Shown in pieces: positions 1 to 7,313 of a DNA stretch of 64,000 nt. The stretch covers positions 17,315 to 81,314 of the forward strand of contig JASGDN010000061.1 of NCBI GenBank assembly GCA_049841275.1, written 5' to 3'. A program made the translations under genes and the position numbers. The stretch's first letter is position 1, and the number at the start of each line of letters is the position of its first letter. The DNA is from JASGDN01 sp049841275 (GTDB taxonomy: Bacteria; Chloroflexota; Chloroflexia; Thermomicrobiales; UBA6265). The notes beneath the pieces were generated by a model. It did no database searches. It had not been told where the DNA came from and saw nothing but the letters and a program-made list of their open reading frames with translations.

Positions 1-276
1 AAAGTACCACATCAGCCGCTCGGAGTTGGCACCTGCCGCGCCCATTCCGGATCGGCCTCGTTCTGTCGATACGTACGCCATTGCTCCCGCGTCCTCCCCC
101 TCAGGATCGTGCCGCCGGTGGACGGATAACCGCCTGGTTCCCGTTGCGGGATACGCTGCGTCGCGCCCTGCCTGCGGGACACCGTCGGGATGAACTCTGG
201 CGGGTATTGTACGCCGCCGATGAGGAGTCCGGTGCGGGAATGGAGAACAATTCTCGAAAACGTGCATGCACGCCGG
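1..276. other. Left edge, no supported gene
   Basis: This stretch lies downstream of moaC. Open frames exist on both strands, but none has a convincing ribosome binding site or recognisable family features, and they overlap one another. No RNA gene was recognised. Confidence 0.5.
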
Positions 277-975
277 TCAGCGGTCCGGGTTGTCCTTCGA
301 AGCGGAGACGGGCTTGATAGCGCCAAGGTTCACCCCGCCGAGCCGTCCCAGCGCGGCCAGGTCCAGACCGGGCGCCGCCGGGTTCGCGAACGGAAGATCC
401 ACCGCGCATATTCCCGTCTCTGGGTCGCAGGACGGATCGGCGGCGGGTGTCTCGCCAGGATCGGCTGCTGGAACGGCGTCGAGCTGGTCGCGCGTCCAGT
501 CGCCGGAGCGTCCGCCCTGCTTCTTCTCGACCCGGATATCGCCGATCGTCATCCCACGATCGACCGCCTTCACCATGTCGTAGATGGTGAGTGCGGCGGC
601 GGAGACGGCGGTGAGTGCCTCCATCTCGACGCCGGTCTGTCCCTTCGTGTCGACGCGCGCCTCGATCTCGATGGAGTCCTCCGTCAGCTCGAAGTCGACG
701 TCGACGCGGGTCAGCAGCAGGGGATGACACATGGGGATGATCTCGGGCGTCTTCTTTGCCGCCATGATCGCCGCGACCTGGGCCACGGCGAGGACATCGC
801 CCTTGGCGGCGCGCCCCTCCCGGATGATGGCGACGGTCTCCGGCTTCATGTGAATGCGGCCCCTGGCGACCGCGATGCGCTGCGTTTCCGCCTTGCCGCC
901 GACATCGACCATGCGGGCACGGCCGGACGCGTCGAAGTGGGTGAGATCGGTGCGGTTGTTGTCTGATTCGGACAT
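277..975 (-). CDS. moaC: Cyclic pyranopterin monophosphate synthase MoaC with long C-terminal tail
   Basis: MoaC works with MoaA in the first step of molybdenum cofactor synthesis, converting the GTP-derived cyclic intermediate to cyclic pyranopterin monophosphate in the cytoplasm. The 232-residue product carries the family signature MCHPLLLTRV near residue 81, the TGVEMEALTAVS block near 112 and the YDMVKAVD catalytic stretch near 130. The usual family length is about 160. The last 65 or so residues are an extra tail containing a CDPETGIC pair of cysteines, which I do not recognise. The start at 975 gives a normal MoaC N-terminus. The gene is divergent from the phosphatase at 1054. No other moa gene is in the window. 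Confidence 0.93.
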   Translation of the reverse strand: MSESDNNRTDLTHFDASGRARMVDVGGKAETQRIAVARGRIHMKPETVAIIREGRAAKGDVLAVAQVAAIMAAKKTPEIIPMCHPLLLTRVDVDFELTEDSIEIEARVDTKGQTGVEMEALTAVSAAALTIYDMVKAVDRGMTIGDIRVEKKQGGRSGDWTRDQLDAVPAADPGETPAADPSCDPETGICAVDLPFANPAAPGLDLAALGRLGGVNLGAIKPVSASKDNPDR

Positions 976-1053
976 GGAAACCTGGTTCCTGCTCTGGATC
1001 GGCTAGGATGCTCTGCACAGGATAGTGCAGCGCGTCAGGAGTTCCCGCCCCGA

Positions 1054-1662
1054 ATGACCAGTTCCCCGCTACGCCAGCCCGATCTGATCGTGGTTCGTCA
1101 CGCCAGCCCGCTCGTACAACCGGAGGTTCCGCCGAATGCGTGGTCGCTGTCGCCGAAGGGGTGTTGGGATGCCCAGGCATTGGGCGTTCAGCTGCGGCCG
1201 TTCGGCCCGCTCCGGATTGTGACGAGTCCTGAGCTGAAGGCCATGCAGACCGGTGAGGCGATCCTTTCCGGTGACGCGCCGGCTACGGACGAGGCGTTCG
1301 GCGAACAGGGATTGGGTACGGTGCCGTTTCTGCCGGGCGACGCCTTCCGGAATCGGGTGATCGCACACTTCCGGTATCCGAATGAGCGCGTTCTCGGCGA
1401 AGAATCGTCTGTGGACGCCGCGATGCGGTTCGATCGCGGGGTGAACCGGCTGCTTGGCAATCGGATCGGTGGAAGCATCCCGGTCGTCGTGTCGCACGGA
1501 CGCATCGTCAGTGCGTGGCTTGCCGCTTGTGCTGCGCCGGAGGACAGTGAAACGGTGGCCGCCGAGACGATCTGGACGGACCTGCGCATGCCCGATGTCA
1601 TCCTGCTGCATCGGGCGTCGTCCGGATTGACATGGCGGCTGCTCGACGCGGGAGGAGCGTGA
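1054..1662 (+). CDS. Histidine phosphatase family protein
   Basis: This is a 202-residue member of the phosphoglycerate mutase-like histidine phosphatase superfamily. The RHA motif with the phosphorylated histidine lies in VVRHASP near residue 15. A second region, VVSHGRIVSAW, near residue 148 supplies the distal active-site histidine. The substrate cannot be read from the sequence. The gene ends in GGAGGAGCGTGA, which also forms the ribosome binding site of the small gene that follows one base later, so the two are probably co-translated. Confidence 0.8.
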   Translation: MTSSPLRQPDLIVVRHASPLVQPEVPPNAWSLSPKGCWDAQALGVQLRPFGPLRIVTSPELKAMQTGEAILSGDAPATDEAFGEQGLGTVPFLPGDAFRNRVIAHFRYPNERVLGEESSVDAAMRFDRGVNRLLGNRIGGSIPVVVSHGRIVSAWLAACAAPEDSETVAAETIWTDLRMPDVILLHRASSGLTWRLLDAGGA

Positions 1663-1663
1663 C

Positions 1664-1828
1664 GTGGGGCCGCTGGGACAGGCAATCATCAACGGTGTGG
1701 CGGTGGCGATGGTGGTCGCGTTGGCCTTCCTGATCCTTACGTATCCAACGGGAGAGCGGCTGGCGATCTCCATCGGGTTGGGGGCGATCGCCGCGATCGT
1801 CACCTATCTCCGTGCCCGGCGCATGTGA
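1664..1828 (+). CDS. Small two-helix membrane protein
   Basis: This 54-residue frame starts with GTG one base after the phosphatase stop and is preceded by a strong GGAGGAG site. It contains two hydrophobic segments (about residues 8-26 and 34-48) separated by a short polar turn, YPTGERL, and ends with the basic RARRM. That is the layout of a small membrane hairpin with both ends in the cytoplasm. I do not recognise the family. The ribosome binding site and coding-type third positions support it as real, and it probably shares a transcript with the phosphatase. Confidence 0.6.
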   Translation: MGPLGQAIINGVAVAMVVALAFLILTYPTGERLAISIGLGAIAAIVTYLRARRM

Positions 1829-1879
1829 GGGATGAACGAAACGGTAGGACCGCCCGAAACCGGGTGATCCTGCCGTTCG

Positions 1880-3091
1880 TCAGTCCTCGCGGGCGCGGCT
1901 GTCACCCTTGACGGTGATCAGTGGTGTCAGTGTGTGGACGATCTCGATGAGATCCATCTGCCGTGCGATGACCGTCTCGATGTCCTTGTATGCGCCCGGT
2001 GCCTCGTCGATGTAGCCCTTGGACGCCTTCGAGAAGGTGCCCGCGAGCGACGCGGAGAAGGCGTTCGTGTCGATCGACCGGCGGGCGGCACTCCGGCTCA
2101 TTCGGCGTCCGGCGCCGTGCGAGCACGACATCAGGCTCTCCGGATTGCCCCTGCCCCGCACGATGGAGCTCGGCGAACCCATCGATCCGGGGATGATCCC
2201 GAGTTGCCCGGCGAAGGCGGATGTCGCGCCTTTCCGATGCACCATCACCGGAACTCCGTCGTGCTCCTCCAGCGCGGCGAAGTTGTGGTGGATGCTGATC
2301 ATCGGTTCCGGAGCCGGTGCATCAACCGCGATACCGGTCGTGGCCAGAACGTGGTGCAGTTGTTCCAGCATCCCCTGGATCATCTGCGTGCGGCTGGCCA
2401 GCGCGAAATCGGTCGCCCACTGCATGTCGGCGAGGTAGTCCTGTCCGGTCTGGTCGTCCAGCGGCAGTGAAGCGAGATCCTTGCCAACGGCGAGCGAACG
2501 GGCCTCCGTGCTCCGGATCGCGAGCGCGTTGTAGTGGTCGGCAATCCGCAGGCCGGTGTGGCGCGAGCCCGAGTGGACCATCAGCCAGATGAGGCCGTTC
2601 TCATCGGCCTGTGCTTCGAGGAAGTGATTGCCGCCGCCGAGCGTCCCGAGCTGGAAGGCCGCCTTCTCCTGGATCAGTGACTGAAGCACCGTTGCCCGCA
2701 GTGGGCGGTCGAGGTCTCCAAGGTTCTGTGGATGCCGATGGACGTTGAAGCCGGTTGGGATGGTGCGGTTGACCTGCCCCGACCATGCGCGCCAGAAGGT
2801 CTTGTCCATCTGCTCGCGGTCGAGCGTGATGCCGGTGTTCAGCGCGCACATGCCGCAGCCGATGTCGACGCCGACGGCGTTCGGGAGGACGGCATTCTCG
2901 GTGGGGAAGACGCACCCGATTGAGACACCGAAGCCGACGTGCGTGTCGGGCATGGCGGCGACGCGGAGCGAAACCTCCGGGTGGGAGGCCGCGTTGGTGA
3001 GTTGCTCCATGGCGCCGGGTTCGATCTCGGTTTCGGGCAGCCAGGTGTTGATGGGGACGCGCATGCTCCCCCGCTGGATGATGGTCTCCAT
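1880..3091 (-). CDS. rtcB: RtcB family RNA ligase
   Basis: RtcB proteins join 2',3'-cyclic phosphate and 5'-OH RNA ends using GTP and manganese. The 403-residue product has the family metal-binding blocks: MPDTHVGFG near 47, VGVDIGCGMC near 73, GGGNHFLE near 150, MVHSGSR near 169 and IHHNFA near 266. It also has CSHGAGR near 335, which contains the guanylylated histidine. The start is set at 3091 because AAGGGA lies about nine bases upstream. A longer in-frame extension exists but has no family similarity. Archease is not nearby. The next 480 bases upstream are non-coding. Confidence 0.9.
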   Translation of the reverse strand: METIIQRGSMRVPINTWLPETEIEPGAMEQLTNAASHPEVSLRVAAMPDTHVGFGVSIGCVFPTENAVLPNAVGVDIGCGMCALNTGITLDREQMDKTFWRAWSGQVNRTIPTGFNVHRHPQNLGDLDRPLRATVLQSLIQEKAAFQLGTLGGGNHFLEAQADENGLIWLMVHSGSRHTGLRIADHYNALAIRSTEARSLAVGKDLASLPLDDQTGQDYLADMQWATDFALASRTQMIQGMLEQLHHVLATTGIAVDAPAPEPMISIHHNFAALEEHDGVPVMVHRKGATSAFAGQLGIIPGSMGSPSSIVRGRGNPESLMSCSHGAGRRMSRSAARRSIDTNAFSASLAGTFSKASKGYIDEAPGAYKDIETVIARQMDLIEIVHTLTPLITVKGDSRARED

Positions 3092-3571
3092 ATGGGTAGT
3101 TCCCTTGCATCGATGAGATTGGCAAAAAAGACAGTGTGTTTGGGCATCGCCGGAGGACCACGGGGTCCCCGTGCCGTCTCGATGCGCTGGATTCGGCCAG
3201 ATGGTGTTAACGGGCGACCGGACGAAGTCCGCGGCGCAAGCCAGGTAGCTCGGCGATCGGCGGTGTCGGGTCGGACATTGGCGTCCTCCGGGAATACGCC
3301 GCCACAAAGCTGCCCGGCTTGCCTGGTTGGGACACGACCTGGCGTCCTCCACGCGGGGATGCGAGGAGGAGGTCGTGCACGGCAATGAGGGTGGCGAGCG
3401 TAATCATGGGGTCACAACGTCCGTTCATCGGTCGGATCCGGAGACATGGCAAGGACACACGTCCTGTCGCTCATTTCCGGCGGTGCCCTTCGAGGGGTGA
3501 CGCCCATTCTAGCGAACAGATGTCCGAAATGGAACCCCTTGGCACAACATACATGAATCCCGGGACGCAAA
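3092..3571. other. Intergenic region upstream of rtcB
   Basis: About 480 bases carry the rtcB promoter. I see no convincing gene here. A short minus-strand frame (3207-3458) lacks family features. A small inverted repeat, cacgggg/ccccgtg, at 3159-3173 is too tight to form a hairpin. Confidence 0.4.
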
Positions 3572-3601
3572 CGGGCAGGACGCATCAATGCGTCCTGCCC
3601 G
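3572..3601 (-). terminator. Hairpin terminator after the P-loop ATPase gene
   Basis: A perfect 13-bp inverted repeat (3572-3584 and 3589-3601) with a four-base loop lies 15 bases past the stop of the minus-strand gene ending at 3616. Only a short T run follows on the minus strand. Confidence 0.7.
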
Positions 3602-3615
3602 TTCCTCCAATCGAG

Positions 3616-4161
3616 TCAGTGGGAATGTGTGTCGTAGAGTTCCGGCGCCCAGGCGCGAACCAGGTCGATGGTTTCCGATACATCCCGGCCATCGTTGTCG
3701 ATCCGCAGAAACCGGAAATCGCCGTGTGCGGCGGCGAACGTCGTGTCTTCCGGATCGACGCGGTCGACCATGTCCCGCCATTCCTTGGTCGATTGCTTGG
3801 GACGTTTGGCCCGTCGGATGTCACGCGTCGGCTTCCCGGCGCACAGCTGCACGACGTAGACATTCGCCTCGTCGGGCAGGACCTTCCGAAATGCGTCGTA
3901 GTGCTCGATGTTGCTCAGGAAACTCCCCGCGATCACCGTGCGGTAGTCGGCGGTCCAGAAGTTCCGCGTGAGGTCTGCCACGTTCTTCCACATCAGCTGG
4001 ACGAATGCCTCATCCATCTGCCATGGATTGACCTGCCCGACGTCCTCGGCGTCAATTTGGGCGCTCGATGGAGTTTCCTTCATCAAGGCCCGCACCGTCG
4101 TCGATTTTCCCGAACCTTCCTGCCCCACGAGAATCACGAGATTGTTACGCGCGTCCGACAT
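3616..4161 (-). CDS. Small P-loop ATPase/kinase-like protein
   Basis: This 181-residue protein starts with a Walker A loop, VGQEGSGKSTTVRAL, near residue 10, in the fashion of AAA/shikimate-kinase-like nucleotide kinases. Residues 30-150 have a DAEDVGQVNPW stretch that could be the acceptor-binding region, and basic residues around KPTRDIRRAKRPKQS. The start at 4161 follows AGGAGGACATC, an excellent ribosome binding site. A longer upstream extension was rejected. Substrate unknown. It stands alone between a terminator and a 180-base gap. Confidence 0.7.
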   Translation of the reverse strand: MSDARNNLVILVGQEGSGKSTTVRALMKETPSSAQIDAEDVGQVNPWQMDEAFVQLMWKNVADLTRNFWTADYRTVIAGSFLSNIEHYDAFRKVLPDEANVYVVQLCAGKPTRDIRRAKRPKQSTKEWRDMVDRVDPEDTTFAAAHGDFRFLRIDNDGRDVSETIDLVRAWAPELYDTHSH

Positions 4162-4343
4162 GATGTCCTCCTGCCCACGAAGAGACGCCGATATCCGCGT
4201 CATAGGGGAGAGTTCCTGCGCCTGCGGATACCGGATGTTCGAGAGCGGCGGGCACTGTACCACGCCAAACGAGGCCGTGGCCATGCATGAATCGCGAATG
4301 CTGAGCCTGGTCGGATTCGTCCGGGCTGTTGTGGTGGAGACGA

Positions 4344-4802
4344 TCAGATCGCGACCGGCCGGTGGACGCGACGTTCGACCGCCAAGGTGTCTGGCAGGCG
4401 GATGGCATAGTCCTCGTCGGCCCGAAGGTCGGCCGTGAACGCCTTGCGTGAGCCATCTCCGTCGTAGAAGACGATATCGCCGGGATCGGAGTCGTTTGCC
4501 GTCACAACGAACGGGACATGTGTCGCCGTCGCGAGGTGGCTTAGCAGGGTTTCGAGGTTCTGCGTGGATGCCGGAATCTCAAGGAGATAGTGCGCCGGGA
4601 AATCTCCCGGCTGGTCGTCCGTCTCCCGCTGCCAGATGATGAGGACATCATCACTCCGTAACGCGTGTAATGCGACGTCGCTGAGCATCCGGGTCACAAC
4701 TACTGTATCGCTGGGCACACCGAAGACTGACACGCTAGCCTGGCGTAGCGTCTCAGGTGCCGGTTCGTGCTCGAAGTAGATGTCGGGGCCAGAGACTCTC
4801 AT
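4344..4802 (-). CDS. Hypothetical protein, second gene of an overlapping pair
   Basis: This 152-residue soluble protein has no signal peptide or membrane segment and I do not recognise it. Its start codon overlaps the stop codon of the upstream gene as ATGA, so translation is probably coupled. It is acidic, with an even mix of strands and helices by eye. The pair could be an unrecognised two-component unit, such as toxin/antitoxin or enzyme/inhibitor, but nothing in the sequence demonstrates that. Confidence 0.6.
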   Translation of the reverse strand: MRVSGPDIYFEHEPAPETLRQASVSVFGVPSDTVVVTRMLSDVALHALRSDDVLIIWQRETDDQPGDFPAHYLLEIPASTQNLETLLSHLATATHVPFVVTANDSDPGDIVFYDGDGSRKAFTADLRADEDYAIRLPDTLAVERRVHRPVAI

Positions 4803-5230
4803 GGCTGTCGGCGTTCTTTCAGTATCCAGATCCGTTGAGCTTCAAGGATATGGACCTCCGCGATGTTCTGTCGCCGAATCTCGTAGTCGGCCAAGTCATT
4901 GATGCCATTGTAACGCGCATAGGCGCGCAAACAGATCACGACCGGGCGTGGAACGGGACCGATGAACCCATCGCCACTGACAGGGAAAAGTCGTCCGGTC
5001 GGCTTGATCTGATAGACGCGCCCACGAATGTGGAACTGCGATCCGTCGCGATCGGCCAGCCCGGAGGTAATGTCTGCCACATCGGCGGAGACATTCACTC
5101 CGGGAGCGATGAACGTGGTCCATTCGTCGGCAAGAATCGATTTCCGGATGCGTGCAATGAAATGACGGTCCGCCGGAGGGAGAACCGGGATTCGAGGTCG
5201 GTTTCTCTCTCGATCATTCTTGTCATCCAT
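4799..5230 (-). CDS. Hypothetical protein, first gene of an overlapping pair
   Basis: This 143-residue protein starts MDDKND. It contains a compact central block, GRVYQIKPTGRLFPVSGDGF, and an ARYNGINDLADYEIRRQN stretch that looks like a small conserved domain, but I cannot name the family. It follows the FAH-family gene with a 22-base gap on the same strand and overlaps the next gene by four bases. The start at 5230 is the first methionine after a non-conserved-looking extension that overlaps the FAH gene. Confidence 0.6.
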   Translation of the reverse strand: MDDKNDRERNRPRIPVLPPADRHFIARIRKSILADEWTTFIAPGVNVSADVADITSGLADRDGSQFHIRGRVYQIKPTGRLFPVSGDGFIGPVPRPVVICLRAYARYNGINDLADYEIRRQNIAEVHILEAQRIWILKERRQP

Positions 5231-5252
5231 CGATATCGCTTGCTCGTCTCGC

Positions 5253-6113
5253 CTAGTCGGTGAGGCGGACGACAGGATTCCGCAGGGTACCGATACCATC
5301 GATGGTGATGCTCACGACATCACCGTCCTGCAACGTGAACTCGCTCGGCGGGATGATCCCCGTGCCCGTGAACAGGAACGCCCCGCTCAGGAAGGCGTTG
5401 TGCTTGTGCAGATACGCCAGCAGGTCGTCGAACGAGCGGTGCAGTTGGTTCGTGGAGGTCGTCCCCGTGAAGATCTGCTCGCCGCCGCGTTCGATCACCA
5501 GCGTGATGTCGAGGTCGTTCGCGTTCGGCAGTTCGTTTACCAGCACGATCGCCGGCCCGAGACCCGCGCAGGCGGTATAGACCTTCGCCTGGGGCAGGTA
5601 GAGCGGGTTCTCACCTTCGATCGAGCGGGACGAGACATCGTTGCCGATCGTGTAGCCGACGAGCTCCCGGTGCGCGTTCACGACCAGCGCCAGTTCGGGC
5701 TCCGGCACGTCCCACGTCGAATCGCCCCGGATGGCTACTGTCCCATCCGGCCCGGAGACGCGGCTCGGTGTGGCCTTGAAGAAGAGTTCTGGGCGCTGCG
5801 CCTCATAGACGAGATCGTAGACATCCTTCTGTGTTGACTCCTCCATCCGGGCGTCGCGGCTGCGGGAGTAGGTGACGCCACACGCCCAGACCTCCTGCGT
5901 GTCGATCGGCGCGAGCAGCTCGATCTGGTCCACGCGAAGCGGGATGCGCGTGTTGTCGAGCACGTCCCGCACGGCAGCCTGGAGTTCCGCCAGAGACAGC
6001 CGAAGGGCAGCATCGACAGTCGAGGGAGAGGTGAATTCGTAGACGGCATCGCCATCGACCACGCCGAGGCGGGAGGTGGCGCTATCTGCGGTCTTGAAGC
6101 GGACAAGTGACAT
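5253..6113 (-). CDS. Fumarylacetoacetate hydrolase family protein, sugar-acid type
   Basis: This 286-residue enzyme of the FAH superfamily has the metal-binding PEPELALV block near residue 152 and ENPLYLPQAK near 184. The overall pattern (VWACGVTY, RPELFFKATPSRV, GNDVSSRSIEGENPLYLPQ) resembles FAH enzymes acting on 2-keto-3-deoxy sugar acids. One example is 2-keto-3-deoxy-D-arabinonate/xylonate dehydratase. Another is 2,4-diketo-3-deoxy-sugar-acid hydrolase, which releases pyruvate and lactate. The sequence alone does not decide between them. The nearby lutABC, uxaA-like and SDR genes favour a sugar-acid role. Superfamily certain, substrate inferred. Confidence 0.88.
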   Translation of the reverse strand: MSLVRFKTADSATSRLGVVDGDAVYEFTSPSTVDAALRLSLAELQAAVRDVLDNTRIPLRVDQIELLAPIDTQEVWACGVTYSRSRDARMEESTQKDVYDLVYEAQRPELFFKATPSRVSGPDGTVAIRGDSTWDVPEPELALVVNAHRELVGYTIGNDVSSRSIEGENPLYLPQAKVYTACAGLGPAIVLVNELPNANDLDITLVIERGGEQIFTGTTSTNQLHRSFDDLLAYLHKHNAFLSGAFLFTGTGIIPPSEFTLQDGDVVSITIDGIGTLRNPVVRLTD

Positions 6114-6350
6114 CAGTTGGCTCCTTCAAATGGGCTGAAAGTGTCGTTCGTTTTGTAGGGATCGATTTTGTGTCGATCCGTTACGACGGGCACGACAGAC
6201 AGACATCTGCACTTCAGATGCCCCTGCTGGCAGCGATCATTTCCGGCTTCGCCAGAAGTGCTTCGCACGGGGGTTCTTCGCTGCGCTTAGAATGACATGG
6301 CTCGGTGCTTTTGGGATAGACCCTTGCGGACAGTACCAGTCCAGACGACC
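6114..6350. other. Intergenic region between lutA and the FAH gene
   Basis: This region contains the promoter side of the FAH gene and one copy of a dispersed repeat at 6258-6299. No gene is supported. Confidence 0.5.
6258..6299. repeat. Dispersed intergenic repeat, copy 1
   Basis: This segment of about 42 bases begins gtgcttcgcacgggggt and ends gaatgacatg. It recurs with few changes at 9776-9817, and its tail recurs in inverted orientation near 9551. It sits between genes, as expected for a small non-coding repeat family. Confidence 0.6.
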
Positions 6351-7235
6351 TCAGTCCTGCCGTTCGCGGACGCGGTCGGCAAGGAGTTCCGCGATGTGCT
6401 TCACCTGCAGCGAGCGCCCTGACGCATCCGCGCCGCCTCGAAGGTGCATCAGGCAGCCCTGATTGTCCGTCACTAGCACTGGCGCGCCGGTCGTATCGGC
6501 GTTGTCCAGCTTGCGGTTCATCAATCGCTCGGCAATGAGCGGATACTCCAGGCTGAACGAGCCGCCGAAGCCGCAGCAGAGGACCTCGCCCAGCTCGCGA
6601 AGTTTGTAGCCCATCACGTCCTGGAGCAGGTAGCGTGGTTCTGCCTTCAGCCCGAGCGCGTTCAGGCCCTGGCAGGAATCGTGGTACGTCAGGGCATACG
6701 TCCCGCCGTCGAGCGGCGTCAGGCTGCCTGCCGGGATCTGCGCCACGTTTATCAGGAAGCTCGTGAAGTCGATGATCCGGTTTGCCAGGCGTTCGGCGCG
6801 GGCGTGCCAGAGGGGATCGTTGCGCAGGACGTGCAGGTAGTCCTGCGCGATCATCGCCACGCAACTCGCGCTGCCGGAGATGATGTAGTCGGCCGGAATC
6901 GCCTCCAGCCGTTTGATCGTGCGTTCGATCATCGGGCGGGCGTGCTTGGCATCACCGGAGTTGTGCGGGATCAGGCCGCAGCAATGCAGGTTTTCCGGCG
7001 CGATCACCGCCACGCCGAGCGCCTGCAGAACCGTGCCGATCGCCTCGGCTTGCTCCGGATAGAACATCGTCGTCATGCAGCCGGGGTAGAGCGCGACCGT
7101 CATCCCATCCGCCGTGTTGGCGATCAATGCGGGCGTTGCGCCGGGGATGAGCCCTGGCGTGTCTCCACGACCGCCGAGTCGCGGTGTCGGGAGCTTCTCG
7201 GTGATGGCGGAGGCGGTGGAACGGATCGTGTGCAT
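6351..7235 (-). CDS. lutA: Lactate utilization protein A-like (Fe-S)-binding protein
   Basis: This 294-residue protein of the CCG-domain family is the LutA-type subunit of the LutABC complex, which oxidises L-lactate to pyruvate. Two cysteine-rich motifs are present: ALYPGC plus NLHCCGLIPHNSG in the first half, and HDSCQG plus EVLCCGFGGSF in the second. They bind a special iron-sulfur cluster. The start at 7235 follows a GAAGGA site and avoids an extension that runs through an inverted repeat. It lies 77 bases downstream of lutB on the same strand. Confidence 0.85.
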   Translation of the reverse strand: MHTIRSTASAITEKLPTPRLGGRGDTPGLIPGATPALIANTADGMTVALYPGCMTTMFYPEQAEAIGTVLQALGVAVIAPENLHCCGLIPHNSGDAKHARPMIERTIKRLEAIPADYIISGSASCVAMIAQDYLHVLRNDPLWHARAERLANRIIDFTSFLINVAQIPAGSLTPLDGGTYALTYHDSCQGLNALGLKAEPRYLLQDVMGYKLRELGEVLCCGFGGSFSLEYPLIAERLMNRKLDNADTTGAPVLVTDNQGCLMHLRGGADASGRSLQVKHIAELLADRVRERQD

Positions 7236-7265
7236 GGGGCCGGGGTCCTTCGGTTGGCAAGCGTG

Positions 7266-7313
7266 GATGCGGCCCTTGTGGCCGCTTGGGTAGGCGGCCA
7301 CGAGGGCCGCATC
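7266..7313 (-). repeat. Large hairpin between lutB and lutA
   Basis: Two 20-base arms (7266-7285 and 7294-7313) are inverted copies with one mismatch and an eight-base spacer. The structure abuts the lutB stop codon. It may stabilise or attenuate the transcript between lutB and lutA, or be a mobile palindromic element. Confidence 0.7.

Noticed and set aside
4162..4343. Extra N-terminal residues for the P-loop ATPase gene
   Set aside because: AGGAGGACATC directly precedes the ATG at 4161; the extension has no P-loop family similarity.
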